Positions 1 through 8,052 of a stretch of 15,249 nucleotides of DNA are shown piece by piece (within the stretch, counting starts at the first letter, position 1; every line of letters starts with the position of its first letter). The translations under genes were made by a program, and so were the position numbers. This stretch comes from SURF-13 sp041695325 (GTDB taxonomy: Bacteria > Pseudomonadota > Gammaproteobacteria > SURF-13), in contig JBGFRC010000018.1 in NCBI GenBank assembly GCA_041695325.1, positions 1-15,249 on the forward strand, given 5' to 3'. The notes beneath the pieces were generated by a model. The model saw nothing but the letters and a program-made list of their open reading frames with translations. It was not told where the DNA came from and made no database searches.

Positions 1-1
1 C

Positions 2-1520
<1,519 letters not shown>

Positions 1521-1546
<26 letters not shown>

Positions 1547-1637
1547 GGACGTCATCGCGATGGGCTACATGGAAGGCAATCTCGATGTCGCAAAATGCGA
1601 CATCGAGAACCAGAAGGAACTCGTTCATGGCAGATAA
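1521..1637 (+). CDS. Possible 38-codon small ORF overlapping hsdM end and ORF6N start
   Basis: Begins MEKRAKTGKDVIAMGYMEG and ends at a TAA (1635-1637) eight bases after the ORF6N-gene ATG. It starts inside the last codons of hsdM in another frame, preceded by AAGGA at about 1507-1511. The 29-nt hairpin 1580-1608 lies inside it and is read as LDVAKCDIE. It may be a real translationally coupled leader peptide, or just an open frame. No family is recognised. Product and function are unknown. Confidence 0.3.
1580..1608. repeat. Perfect 29-nt hairpin between hsdM and the ORF6N gene
   Basis: TCTCGATGTCGCA (1580-1592), loop AAA, then its exact complement (1596-1608). It sits just upstream of the ORF6N ribosome binding site, so it could act as an attenuator or operator. 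Read in the ORF6N frame it spells SQNATSR, in the same codon phase as SQSVILK of the hairpin at 1874-1902. The two stems differ by paired changes that keep base pairing. Confidence 0.85.
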
Positions 1638-2199
1638 CCGGACGGTCGTTCCACTGGAACGCATCGAGTCGCGCATCTTTCTCATTCGTGGACAAAAGGT
1701 CATGCTCAGTGCGCACCTGGCCGAACTCTACGAGGTCGAACCTCGCGCTCTCGTCCAGGCCGTCAAGCGAAACATCGAGCGTTTTCCGGGGGATTTCATG
1801 TTTCAGTTAACCTGGGAGGAAACGTCCGTCTTGAAATCACAATCTGTGATCTTGAAAGGGCACGGTTCGAACCCTTCAAGATCACAATCTGTGATCTTGA
1901 AGCGGGGCCAGAATATCAAGTATCCGCCCTACGCCTTCACCGAGCAGGGCGTGGCGATGCTCTCCAGCATTCTGCACAGCCGCCGCGCGGTGCTGGTCAA
2001 CATCGAGATCATGCGCGCCTTCGTGCGACTGCGGCAGATGCTCGCTTCGAACGCGGAACTTGCCCGCAAGCTCGCAGTGCTTGAGAAGAAGTACGACGCC
2101 CAGTTCAAGGTCGTGTTCGACGCCATCCGCGAGCTGATGACGCCGCCCGAGTCGAAGAAGAAGCGCCCCATCGGTTTTGCGCCTTGGGAGGAGAAATGA
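1627..2199 (+). CDS. ORF6N-domain (KilA-N/Roi-like) DNA-binding protein
   Basis: An ORF6N-domain protein of about 190 residues, a family of phage- and island-borne putative DNA-binding proteins often found beside type I restriction genes. Family hallmarks are IESRIFLIRGQKVMLSAHLAELYEV, the VKRNIERFPGDFMFQLT stretch, YAFTEQGVAMLSSILHS, NIEIMRAFVRLRQML, and a C-terminal coiled-coil-like EKKYDAQFKVVFDAIRELM. ATG 1627 is chosen because AGAAGGAA (1612-1619) sits 7 nt upstream; an in-frame ATG at 1585 lies inside a hairpin. Odd: the middle holds a duplicated segment, SQSVILK occurring twice 15 codons apart, encoded by a hairpin repeat just before the conserved YAFTEQGV. The biochemical role is unknown; regulation of the locus is a guess. 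Confidence 0.85.
   Translation: MADNRTVVPLERIESRIFLIRGQKVMLSAHLAELYEVEPRALVQAVKRNIERFPGDFMFQLTWEETSVLKSQSVILKGHGSNPSRSQSVILKRGQNIKYPPYAFTEQGVAMLSSILHSRRAVLVNIEIMRAFVRLRQMLASNAELARKLAVLEKKYDAQFKVVFDAIRELMTPPESKKKRPIGFAPWEEK
1836..1902. repeat. Duplicated hairpin segment inside the ORF6N gene
   Basis: A 21-nt direct repeat starting ATCACAATCTGTGATC occurs at 1836-1856 and 1881-1901, spaced 45 nt (15 codons). The second copy is a perfect 13-bp hairpin with loop ATC (1874-1886 / 1890-1902). The first keeps only the inner 6 bp. Between them lies the palindrome GGTTCGAACC. Both are read in frame as SQSVILK. Confidence 0.85.
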
Positions 2200-2357
2200 A
2201 GACGCAGCGGCTTGTGGCGCCCGCCCGTGCGTGGCCTGCTTGCGCGCTGCGCGCAGGCAAGTACGCAGACAGGCAGCTTCACGAGCAGCAGGCGGAGGCC
2301 GCGAAGCTCGATGCCGCGATCGCAAGGAATCTGAAGGAGCAGGGGTATGGCGTTTAG
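2196..2357 (+). pseudogene. Orphan C-terminal tail of a second hsdM
   Basis: A 53-residue ORF whose second half (EQQAEAAKLDAAIARNLKEQ, then GYG) is the characteristic C-terminus of HsdM proteins. The full hsdM upstream already ends with its own version (RNLGYG), so this is a remnant of another hsdM. The tail ends with TAG overlapping the hsdS ATG at 2347, the usual hsdM-hsdS coupling, which marks this as the original partner of the hsdS. It may be translated, since GGAGGAG precedes its ATG. Odd: after MKTQRLVA it holds about 18 extra residues (roughly PARAWPACALRAGKYADR) encoded by an imperfect palindrome, CTTGC to GCAAG at about 2238-2260. This is another in-frame palindromic insertion in an hsdM sequence. 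Confidence 0.7.
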
Positions 2358-2974
2358 CATCTCAGCGTTCGGGCTCGATGAAGATGACCTTCCGCACGGC
2401 TGAATGGCGGACCGGCTCGACACGCTTGCCTCTCTGAACCCTGAGCAGATCGGCAATGGCTATCCTCACGCGGTGATCGCCTACCTGGACATTGCGAACG
2501 TTACCGCAGGTGTTGTCGGAAGGGCGGTTGATGTGTCCGTTGCAGATGCCCCAAGTAGGGCGAAGCGGATCGTGCGGCCGAATGACACAATTCTTTCCAC
2601 GGTGCGTCCTGGAAATCGAGCCTACGCGTTTCTGCGAGAGCGAGATGCTCGCGACAACCTCATTGTGTCAACAGGATTTGCAGTTCTCAGAGCGAAGCCC
2701 GCTGTGGCGGGCCCCCGGTTCCTGTACTACGTCGCGACAAGCGATCCGCTCATTGACTACCTCGCGTCGATCGCGGAGGAAAAGACAGCCTATCCATCCG
2801 TGAGCCCGAGCGACATCGCGGAGTGCATTGTTCCTATTCCGCCCCTTCCCGAACAACACGCCATCGCCCACATCCTCGGCACGCTGGACGACAAGATCGA
2901 ACTGAACCGGCGGATGAACGAAACGCTGGAGGCCATGGCGCGGGCGCTCTTCAAATCGTGGTTTATTGATTTCG
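2347..2974 (+). pseudogene. hsdS: Type I restriction specificity subunit HsdS, broken by an in-frame TGA and 3' truncation
   Basis: HsdS recognises the DNA target of a type I system through two target-recognition domains (TRDs). ATG 2347 overlaps the stop of the hsdM tail. The frame reads MAFSISAFGLDEDDLPHG, then TGA (2401-2403), then ATG and MADRLDTLASLNPEQIG. LPxGW is typical near HsdS N-termini, so the TGA most simply comes from TGG (Trp). Reinitiation at the adjacent ATG 2404 is possible. TRD1 follows, then the conserved IPPLPEQHAIAHILGTLDD and coiled-coil LNRRMNETLEAMARALFKSW. Homology stops after FIDF at about 2974, where insertion-sequence DNA begins; the hybrid frame closes at 3024. 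The second TRD is absent, so at best a half-specificity subunit could be made. An overlapping frame from 2378 reads TAEWRTG, so a frameshift history is a weaker alternative. Confidence 0.8.
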
Positions 2975-3785
2975 GCGGCTGTCAAGGTAGTTGTCGCTCG
3001 GATTCACTACGCCGCCTCGCGTAACACGCTTTCCTCGGCAGGGCGGTTCAGCCACACTTCGTTCGGCAGCGACCAGTTGCGGATCCGTCCGCTCCAGCGC
3101 GTCGGGTGTTTGGCGCGCGCCTGCTCGTAGACGGCGAGGCGCCTGGCGAAGATCGCCTGATCTTCGCCGTGATGACGCTCGGCGGGGCTGACGAACTTGA
3201 GATTGCGGTGCTTGTGCTCGTGGTTGTACCAGCGCGTGAAGGCGAGCATCCACGCTCGCGCTTCCTCCAGGGTGGCAAACGCGCCCGGGAACTCGGGGCG
3301 GTACTTGCACGTGCGGAAGAGGCTCTCGGCGTACGCGTTGTCGTCGCTCACGCCGGGGCGGCTGTAGGAGGGCTTGAGCCAGAGCTCGGCGAGCTTGGCG
3401 AGGTACGTCGAGCCCTTCATGGGGCTGCCGTTGTCCGGGTGGATCACGAGCGGGCGGCCCGCGTTGCCTTCGCGCGCCACCGCCTGCTCGATGAGGCGGG
3501 CGGCGAGCTCGGCCGATTCCACCTCGTGCGCCTCGTGCGCCACGATCTTCCGCGAGTAGACATCGAGCACGAGGTAGAGGAAGAAGAACATCCCCTGGAT
3601 CGGCCCCGGCAGGTAGGCGATGTCCCAGGCCCACAGCTCGTTCGGCGAGCACGCGCAGTGGCGCGGCGCCGCACGGGAGCATGGCGTGCGCGCACGCCCT
3701 CGGTGCACCAATTGATTGCCTTCGCGCAGGATGCGGTAGAAGCTCGACTCCGAGGCGAGACAGCGGCCCTCATCGGCGAGCCGAC
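2974..3785 (-). mobile_element. Partial IS3-family insertion sequence
   Basis: The left boundary is set where hsdS homology ends (after FIDF, about 2974), just before GGCTGTCAAGGTAGTTGTC, which resembles the 3' terminal region of IS3-family elements. The right boundary is where the transposase frame gives way to plus-strand hsdR sequence, about 3775-3790. The 5' end of the element (its left terminal repeat, any orfA, and the start of orfB) is missing, so it cannot transpose on its own. Exact ends are not determined. Confidence 0.75.
3007..3785 (-). pseudogene. IS3-family transposase (OrfB, DDE integrase core), N-terminally truncated
   Basis: Integrase-core transposase. Recognised blocks in order are LADEGRCLASESSFYRILRE, LWAWDIAYLP (first D), LYLVLDVYSRKIVAHE, VIHPDNGSPMKGSTY (second D), YAESLFRTCKYRPEFP (E) and ARAWMLAFTRWYNHEHKHRN, then a usual C-terminus ending at TAG 3007-3009. 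The catalytic DDE residues are all present. The frame stays open beyond 3785 up to 3873, but those ~29 codons are the antisense of hsdR and are not transposase sequence. The true start and N-terminal helix-turn-helix part are lost. It lies opposite to the hsd genes. Confidence 0.85.
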
Positions 3786-3993
3786 GCTGGTGAAGATCGC
3801 CCGCGAGCTGGTGGAGACCGTGAGGAAGAACGTCACCATCGACTGGAGCGTGCGCGAAAACGTCCGCGCCCAACTGCGCGTCATCGTCAAACGCATTCTC
3901 CGCAAGTACGGCTATCCGCCCGATAAGCAGGAGAAGGCAACCCAGACGGTGCTTGAACAGGCGGCGCAGCTATCAGAGCAGTGGGCCGTATAG
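3781..3993 (+). pseudogene. hsdR: 3' remnant of type I restriction endonuclease subunit gene hsdR
   Basis: About 70 codons matching the extreme C-terminus of HsdR, the ATP-dependent translocase/endonuclease subunit. Recognisable stretches are LVKIARELVETVRKNVTIDW, RILRKYGYPPD and QTVLEQAAQLSEQW, ending in TAG 3991-3993. The nuclease and helicase domains are absent. Transposase sequence of opposite orientation runs directly into it near 3781, so a deletion that ended in the insertion sequence probably removed the rest of hsdR together with the 3' half of hsdS. There is no start codon of its own, and it is not expected to be functional. Confidence 0.85.
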
Positions 3994-4567
3994 GTGGATC
4001 GCTGGTGGCATTGAAGAAGGGAACGCGGAAACAATCGCAGCGGCTGGTTCGGTTGGCGGCCCGGGGGCTGGCTGATCAGCGGACCGTGGCGTGGCTCATC
4101 GAGGCGGCGTTGCGGTATCAGGGCCAAGGCCATGGCGCTTGCCACGCTGCATCGACGGCGGGGCTCTATCAGGGTGTTGATAAAGTCCATCCTGGACTTT
4201 ATCAACCACGCAAAGCAAAAATGCGATTTTTGCTTTGCTTCATTTTTCAAACACGGAAGTGTTTGAAAAATGGCGGTGCCTCCCTGCACCGCACCGCAGG
4301 GTGTTGATAAACAGGGTTTATCAACACCCTGCTATCCGTTTTTGCTCGGTCAGCCTCTGGCCTATGGAAACGCTGAACAAGCAGCGCCTGAGAAGCCTAT
4401 GGTGGAGTCAGCGTCTGTTTTTGCGATGGAAGTCGTTGTGACGGCGTCGATCTTGACTGCGGGTCGGCGCTGCGGTCTTCCGCAACGGTCATTTCGTCCG
4501 CTACGGGCGCACCAAGGCTGGCATGCGTCGCTGCGCCAATTGATTTCGGAAATTGGAAGGTAAAGAC
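3994..4567. other. Gene-free segment with a dense hairpin block
   Basis: No convincing gene is seen in these 574 bases. Short open frames cross the palindromes and read like antiparallel translations of hairpin arms, without recognisable family features. 3994-4175 and 4333-4550 show no clear structure. 4176-4332 is the hairpin array described separately. The last bases carry the ribosome binding site of the next gene. Confidence 0.6.
4176..4332. repeat. Array of five back-to-back hairpins, four of them perfect
   Basis: H4: GTTGATAAAGTCCA and complement, 4176-4189 / 4193-4206, loop TCC. H5: GCAAAGCAAAAAT and complement, 4210-4222 / 4226-4238, loop GCG. H6: CATTTTTCAAACAC and complement, 4241-4254 / 4259-4272, loop GGAA. 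A 7-bp stem GCGGTGC / GCACCGC, 4273-4279 / 4286-4292. H7: GCAGGGTGTTGATAAAC and complement, 4296-4312 / 4316-4332, loop AGG (17 bp). Gaps between hairpins are 0-3 nt. AGGGTGTTGATAAA is shared as a direct repeat by H4 (4171-4184) and H7 (4298-4311); the other stems are unrelated in sequence. Confidence 0.9.
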
Positions 4568-4783
4568 ATGAGAATCGACAAACACGGCGACATGGAGCTG
4601 ACGGAAGAGGAAGACGCGGACCTGCTCGAACGGCTCGAGATTCCGGCGAGCGAGCACGACGATCCCCCGGTGGAAATCGAATGCGTCAGCATGGAGAACG
4701 ACGTCGCGACTTTCAAGGCCACCAACACCAAGACCGGCAAGCACGTCCTGATGGTGTTCGATCTGATGAGCCCGGAGGGCTGA
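4568..4783 (+). CDS. Small acidic hypothetical protein
   Basis: 71 residues, strongly acidic at the N-terminal half (ELTEEEDADLLERLE, then SEHDDPPVEIE) and more beta-like in the second half (VATFKATNTKTGKHVLMVFD). No signal peptide, membrane segment or cysteine pattern is seen, so it is probably cytosolic. ATG 4568 is preferred because GGAAGG lies 7 nt upstream (4555-4560). It converges with pqqE; the two stops are 12 nt apart. I do not recognise the family. Its composition and position right of the hsd remnants suggest it marks the return to ordinary chromosomal DNA. Confidence 0.7.
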   Translation: MRIDKHGDMELTEEEDADLLERLEIPASEHDDPPVEIECVSMENDVATFKATNTKTGKHVLMVFDLMSPEG

Positions 4784-4801
4784 GCCGGTAGCCGCTCAGC
4801 C
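4778..4801. terminator. Inverted repeat between convergent stops
   Basis: GGCTGAGC (4778-4785) and GCTCAGCC (4794-4801) form an 8-bp stem with an 8-nt loop. It spans the stops of the acidic small gene and of pqqE, as a shared bidirectional terminator would. There is no U-tract on either side, so an intrinsic terminator is only possible. Confidence 0.4.
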
Positions 4802-5917
4802 AGTCAAGGCCTTCGAGTTCCTGGCGTTGCGGAACACCAGCGGCTGGTCCGCCGCCGGTGCTTGGGCCGAGGCGATGGCTTCCGCGACCCGATGGTGGTG
4901 CGGGGATTTGCTGCAAACCGGGTCGGCATCGGTCATGTCGCCGGTCATGAGATAGGCCTGGCAGCGGCAGCCGCCGAAATCCTTTTCCTTCTCCGGGCAA
5001 TTGCGGCAGGGCTCCTTCATCCAGCCGTAGCCGCGGAAGCGGTTGAAGGCTTCCGATTCGTACCAGATTTCGCGCACCCCGAAGTCCCGCACGTTGGGGC
5101 AGTCGAGGCCCGGCAGTTCGCGGGCGGCGTGGCAGGGGAGGGCCATGCCGTCCGGCGCGATGGTGAGGAAGGTCGTGCCCCAGCCGTTCATGCAGGCCTT
5201 GGGCCGGTCTTCATAGTAGTCCGGGACGACGTAGTAGATCTTCATCCGTCCCTTGACTTTTTCCTTGTAGCTTTGCGCGATCGCCTCGGCTTCGGCGAAT
5301 TGTTCGCGGGTCGGGAGCAGATGGTCCCGGTTGAGCAGCGCCCAGCCGTAATACTGGGTATTGGCCAGTTCCAGGTAATCCGCTCCGAGTTCCTCCGCCA
5401 TCGCCAGGATCTGCCGCATCTGGTGGATGTTCTGGCGGTGGATCACCACGCACAGCACCATGGGATAGCCGTGCTGCTTTACCCAGCGGGCGACGTCGAG
5501 CTTGTGCTCGAAGGACGCGGTGCCTGCGAGCTTATCGTTCAGCAGCTTTTCCGGCGACTGGATGCTGACCTGGATGTGGTCGAGGCCGGCCGATTTCAGC
5601 TCGGCGATGCGGGCATCGTCCAGGCCGTAGCCGGAGGTGATGAGGTTGGTGTAATAGCCGAGCTGGCGGGCGTGGGCGACGATATCGGCCAGGTCGCGGC
5701 GAGTCAGCGGTTCGCCGCCGGAAAGTCCGAGCTGCACGGCGCCGAGCGCGCGGGCCTCGCTCAGCACCCGCTTCCATTCCTCGGTGCTCAGTTCATTTCC
5801 TAAGCGGGCGTAATCCAGCGGGTTGGAGCAATAGGGGCATTGCAGCGGGCAGGCATAGGTCAGTTCCGCCAGCAGCCAGCGCGGTTTACTGAGGGATGAT
5901 TTCTCTGATCCAGCCAT
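4796..5917 (-). CDS. pqqE: PqqA peptide cyclase, radical SAM protein PqqE
   Basis: Catalyses the first step of pyrroloquinoline quinone synthesis, the carbon-carbon cross-link between Glu and Tyr of PqqA, using SAM and iron-sulfur clusters, with PqqD presenting the peptide. 373 residues, normal length. The radical SAM motif is C23-x3-C27-x2-C30 (CPLQCPYC), followed by LGLSGGEPLTRRD (SAM-binding GGE). The C-terminal SPASM-type cysteines are visible (KACMNGWG, LPCHAARELPGLDCP, CRNCPEKEKDFGGCRC, DPVCSKS). The ATG at 5917 lies inside the end of pqqD, a 32-nt overlap that suggests translational coupling. Last gene of the operon in this window. Confidence 0.97.
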   Translation of the reverse strand: MAGSEKSSLSKPRWLLAELTYACPLQCPYCSNPLDYARLGNELSTEEWKRVLSEARALGAVQLGLSGGEPLTRRDLADIVAHARQLGYYTNLITSGYGLDDARIAELKSAGLDHIQVSIQSPEKLLNDKLAGTASFEHKLDVARWVKQHGYPMVLCVVIHRQNIHQMRQILAMAEELGADYLELANTQYYGWALLNRDHLLPTREQFAEAEAIAQSYKEKVKGRMKIYYVVPDYYEDRPKACMNGWGTTFLTIAPDGMALPCHAARELPGLDCPNVRDFGVREIWYESEAFNRFRGYGWMKEPCRNCPEKEKDFGGCRCQAYLMTGDMTDADPVCSKSPHHHRVAEAIASAQAPAADQPLVFRNARNSKALTG

Positions 5918-6167
5918 TGTTCAGGGCGCTTTCGAGCATTTCGCGCACATCCGGTTCGATTCCGGAAGCCTCGTACTTCTGTTCGAGCTTTTCCACGATG
6001 CTGGTGAGATTGTTCTGTCCGTCGCAAAGTTCCAGGATCGCCGCGGCGGTTTCGTTCAGTTCGATCATCCCCTCGGGGTAGAGCATGACGTGGCGCTGCT
6101 GGGCTTCTTCCCATTGCAGGCGCAGCAGAGGCGAGATTTCCAGCAGGGTATCGGCTTGCAGGCTCAT
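5886..6167 (-). CDS. pqqD: PQQ biosynthesis peptide chaperone PqqD
   Basis: Binds the precursor peptide PqqA and delivers it to PqqE; it has the winged-helix RiPP recognition element fold. 93 residues, the normal size. Typical stretches are RLQWEEAQQRHVMLYPEGMI, LNETAAAILELCDG and ALNNGWIREI. ATG 6167 (MSLQADTLLEISP) is chosen over a longer in-frame open region because it lies 5 nt after the pqqC stop, and the longer form would translate pqqC coding sequence. It overlaps pqqE by 32 nt. Confidence 0.95.
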   Translation of the reverse strand: MSLQADTLLEISPLLRLQWEEAQQRHVMLYPEGMIELNETAAAILELCDGQNNLTSIVEKLEQKYEASGIEPDVREMLESALNNGWIREIIPQ

Positions 6168-6172
6168 GCGGA

Positions 6173-6898
6173 TCAGGCGATGTTGAAATAGGGCGGCTTT
6201 TTGTCGACGTAGGCCAGGTACATGGCATCCAGCATCGACCACAGGATGTCGAGCTTGAACTGGAGGATTTCCAGCGCCCGTTCCTGCTGTGCGCGGGTCT
6301 TGAAATGATCCAGCGTGATTTCGATGCCGTGCTCGACCTCGCGGCTGGCCTGGGTGACCCGCTTGCGGAAATAAGCCAGGCCGTCGGCGGCGATCCAGGG
6401 GTACAGGTCCGGCCAGCCGGCCAGGCGCTGCTTGTGGATGGTCGGCGCGAACAGCTCGGTCAGCGAGGAACAGGCGGCTTCCTGCCAGGCGGCGGTGCGG
6501 GCGAAGTTGACGTAGGCGTCGACTGCGAAACGCACGCCGGGCAGCACGTGCTTGAGCGAGGTGAGGTCCTCCCGGCTCAGGCCGCAGGCGATGCCGAGCT
6601 GTATCCAGGCTTCGATCCCGCCGGGGTCGTCACCGTAGCCGTCGTGATCCATCACCCGCTGCATCCACTTGCGGCGGGTTTCCCGGTCCGGACAGTTGGC
6701 CATGATGGCCGAATCCTTGCGCGGAATGGCGAGCTGGTAATAGAAGCGGTTCGCCACCCAGCCCTGGATCTGCTCCCGATTCAGTTCGCCGTTCGCCATC
6801 ATCACGTGGTAGGGATGATGGATGTGATAGAACTTGTCCTTCGCGCGCAGCCTGGCTTCGAATTCGTCGCGGTTCCAGGGGGTCGTGTCTTGGCTCAT
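6173..6898 (-). CDS. pqqC: Pyrroloquinoline-quinone synthase PqqC
   Basis: Cofactorless oxidase that performs the last step, ring closure and eight-electron oxidation of AHQQ to PQQ with molecular oxygen. 241 residues, all-helical, TenA-like family. Conserved blocks are YHIHHPYHVMMANGEL, QGWVANRFYYQLAIPRKDSA, DHDGYGDDPGGIEAWIQLG and a C-terminal KLDILWSMLDAMYLAYV. ATG 6898 (MSQDTTPWNRDEF) is favoured; GAGGAA lies a few bases upstream, overlapping the end of pqqB. A GTG at 6910 is possible but would lack its own binding site. Confidence 0.96.
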   Translation of the reverse strand: MSQDTTPWNRDEFEARLRAKDKFYHIHHPYHVMMANGELNREQIQGWVANRFYYQLAIPRKDSAIMANCPDRETRRKWMQRVMDHDGYGDDPGGIEAWIQLGIACGLSREDLTSLKHVLPGVRFAVDAYVNFARTAAWQEAACSSLTELFAPTIHKQRLAGWPDLYPWIAADGLAYFRKRVTQASREVEHGIEITLDHFKTRAQQERALEILQFKLDILWSMLDAMYLAYVDKKPPYFNIA

Positions 6899-6906
6899 GG
6901 GATTCC

Positions 6907-7821
6907 TCACAAAACGATTTCCAAACCGTCGTAGGCGACTTCGACCCCGGCTTCGGTCAGGGCCTGACGCTCTGGCGAATCTTCATCCAGAATCGGGTTG
7001 GTGTTGTTGATGTGGATCAAGACCTTGCGGGGCTCGGCCAAGGCGTTCAGGAATTCCAGCATGCCGCCGTCGCCGGATTGCGGCAAATGGCCCATCTCCC
7101 GCGCCAGCTTGTCGCAGATGCCGGCGTGGTGCATCTCGTCTTCGCGCCAGAAGGTGCCGTCGACCAGCAGGCAGTCCGCCGCTTCCATGGCCGCGCGGAC
7201 GTGCGGTTCGATCTCGCCCAAGCCCGGCGCGTAGTAGAGCTTGCGGCCGTTTCTTAAGTTTTCGACGATCACGCCGATGTTGTCGCCCTCGTGCGGATCG
7301 TGGCGGTGGGGCGAATAGGGCGGCGCCTTGCTTTTCAGCGAGTGGGTCGAGAATTTCAAGCCTTCGATGCCGGGGATCGTGAAGCTGCCGCCATCCAGCG
7401 GAACGGGATGGTGTTCCACGCCGCAATAGTGCTCCAGCATCCGGAACAGCGGAAAGCCGGAGGAGAGGTCCTGCTTCACCATCTCGCTGCAATAGACTTG
7501 CAGCGGGCGGGTGGATTCGCGCAGCATCAAAAGCCCCGTGGTATGGTCGATCTGGCTGTCGATCAGCACGATGGCGTGGATGCCGGTGTCGCGGACGCCC
7601 TCGCGCGGATGGCTGGCTGGAAAGGCTTCGAGCTGGCCACGGATGTCGGGCGAGGCGTTGAACAGCACCCAGCGCCTGCCGTCGGCGCTGATCGCGATCG
7701 AGGATTGGGTGCGGCCTCGGGCGTTGAGCTTGTTTTCCCGGAAGCGTCGGCAATTGTCGCATCGGCAGTTCCACTGCGGGAACCCGCCGCCGGCGCCGGC
7801 GCCGAGCACACGAATGATCAT
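6907..7821 (-). CDS. pqqB: PQQ biosynthesis protein PqqB
   Basis: Metallo-beta-lactamase-fold protein, thought to hydroxylate the tyrosine of the cross-linked Glu-Tyr intermediate. 304 residues, normal length. Family hallmarks are the start MIIRVLGAGAGGGFPQWNC, a zinc-type CRCDNC cluster at residues 19-24, NASPDIRGQLEAFP, VLIDSQIDHTTGLLMLRE and HINNTNPILDEDSPER near the C-terminus. It is separated from pqqA by 86 nt that hold a hairpin terminator, so it is probably transcribed by read-through from the pqqA promoter. The stop is 8 nt before the pqqC ATG. Confidence 0.96.
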   Translation of the reverse strand: MIIRVLGAGAGGGFPQWNCRCDNCRRFRENKLNARGRTQSSIAISADGRRWVLFNASPDIRGQLEAFPASHPREGVRDTGIHAIVLIDSQIDHTTGLLMLRESTRPLQVYCSEMVKQDLSSGFPLFRMLEHYCGVEHHPVPLDGGSFTIPGIEGLKFSTHSLKSKAPPYSPHRHDPHEGDNIGVIVENLRNGRKLYYAPGLGEIEPHVRAAMEAADCLLVDGTFWREDEMHHAGICDKLAREMGHLPQSGDGGMLEFLNALAEPRKVLIHINNTNPILDEDSPERQALTEAGVEVAYDGLEIVL

Positions 7822-7862
7822 AAGGAAGCTTTAAGAGGTTTATGCTGCCGCGCAAACGAAAA

Positions 7863-7886
7863 CGGGGCTCGAATGATCGAACCCCG
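7863..7886 (-). terminator. Intrinsic terminator/attenuator between pqqA and pqqB
   Basis: On the minus strand CGGGGTTCGA and TCGAGCCCCG form a 10-bp stem with one G-T pair and loop TCAT, followed by TTTTCGTTT. It lies 21 nt after the pqqA stop and before pqqB. Such a site lets most transcripts end after pqqA, giving more precursor peptide than enzymes, as known for other pqq operons. Confidence 0.8.
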
Positions 7887-7907
7887 CTTTCGCACAACCG
7901 TTTGGGA

Positions 7908-7982
7908 TTAACGGTTGTAGATGTACATGGTGACTTCGAAGCCGAAGCGCATGTCGTTGTAGCTCGGTTTTTCCCAACGCAT
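7908..7982 (-). CDS. pqqA: PQQ precursor peptide PqqA
   Basis: 24-residue ribosomal precursor of PQQ. It begins MRWEKPSYNDMRFGFEV and continues TMYIYNR. Glu16 and Tyr20, the two residues that become the cofactor, are present with the family spacing (E-V-T-M-Y). ATG 7982 has a strong ribosome binding site GGAGGA (7991-7996 on the plus-strand numbering, complementary). First gene of the operon; a promoter lies upstream and a terminator just downstream. No pqqF peptidase gene is seen nearby. Confidence 0.97.
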   Translation of the reverse strand: MRWEKPSYNDMRFGFEVTMYIYNR

Positions 7983-8052
7983 CTTTAGTGTCCTCCAGAT
8001 AATGTTATACGTCTGGTCTTCAAGAGAAAGAGCAGGTTACAGCTCGGCGGCC

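Noticed and set aside
2401..2403. TGA read as Trp (alternative genetic code) or selenocysteine
   Set aside because: TGA ends several intact genes here, and the hsdS is already broken downstream; a nonsense mutation is simpler.
3106..3780. Plus-strand extension of the hsdR remnant frame
   Set aside because: Upstream of about 3781 this frame is the antisense of the transposase gene; only the last ~70 codons match HsdR.
4171..4332. CRISPR array
   Set aside because: No regularly spaced identical repeats; the units are different inverted repeats placed back to back, and no cas gene is present.
3981..4563. Open frames crossing the hairpin array
   Set aside because: Their sequence is dictated by the palindromes, the start signals are poor and no family is recognised.
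4862..5803. Long plus-strand open frame opposite pqqE
   Set aside because: It is the antisense of the clearly conserved pqqE; no family features and a composition typical of GC-rich shadow frames.
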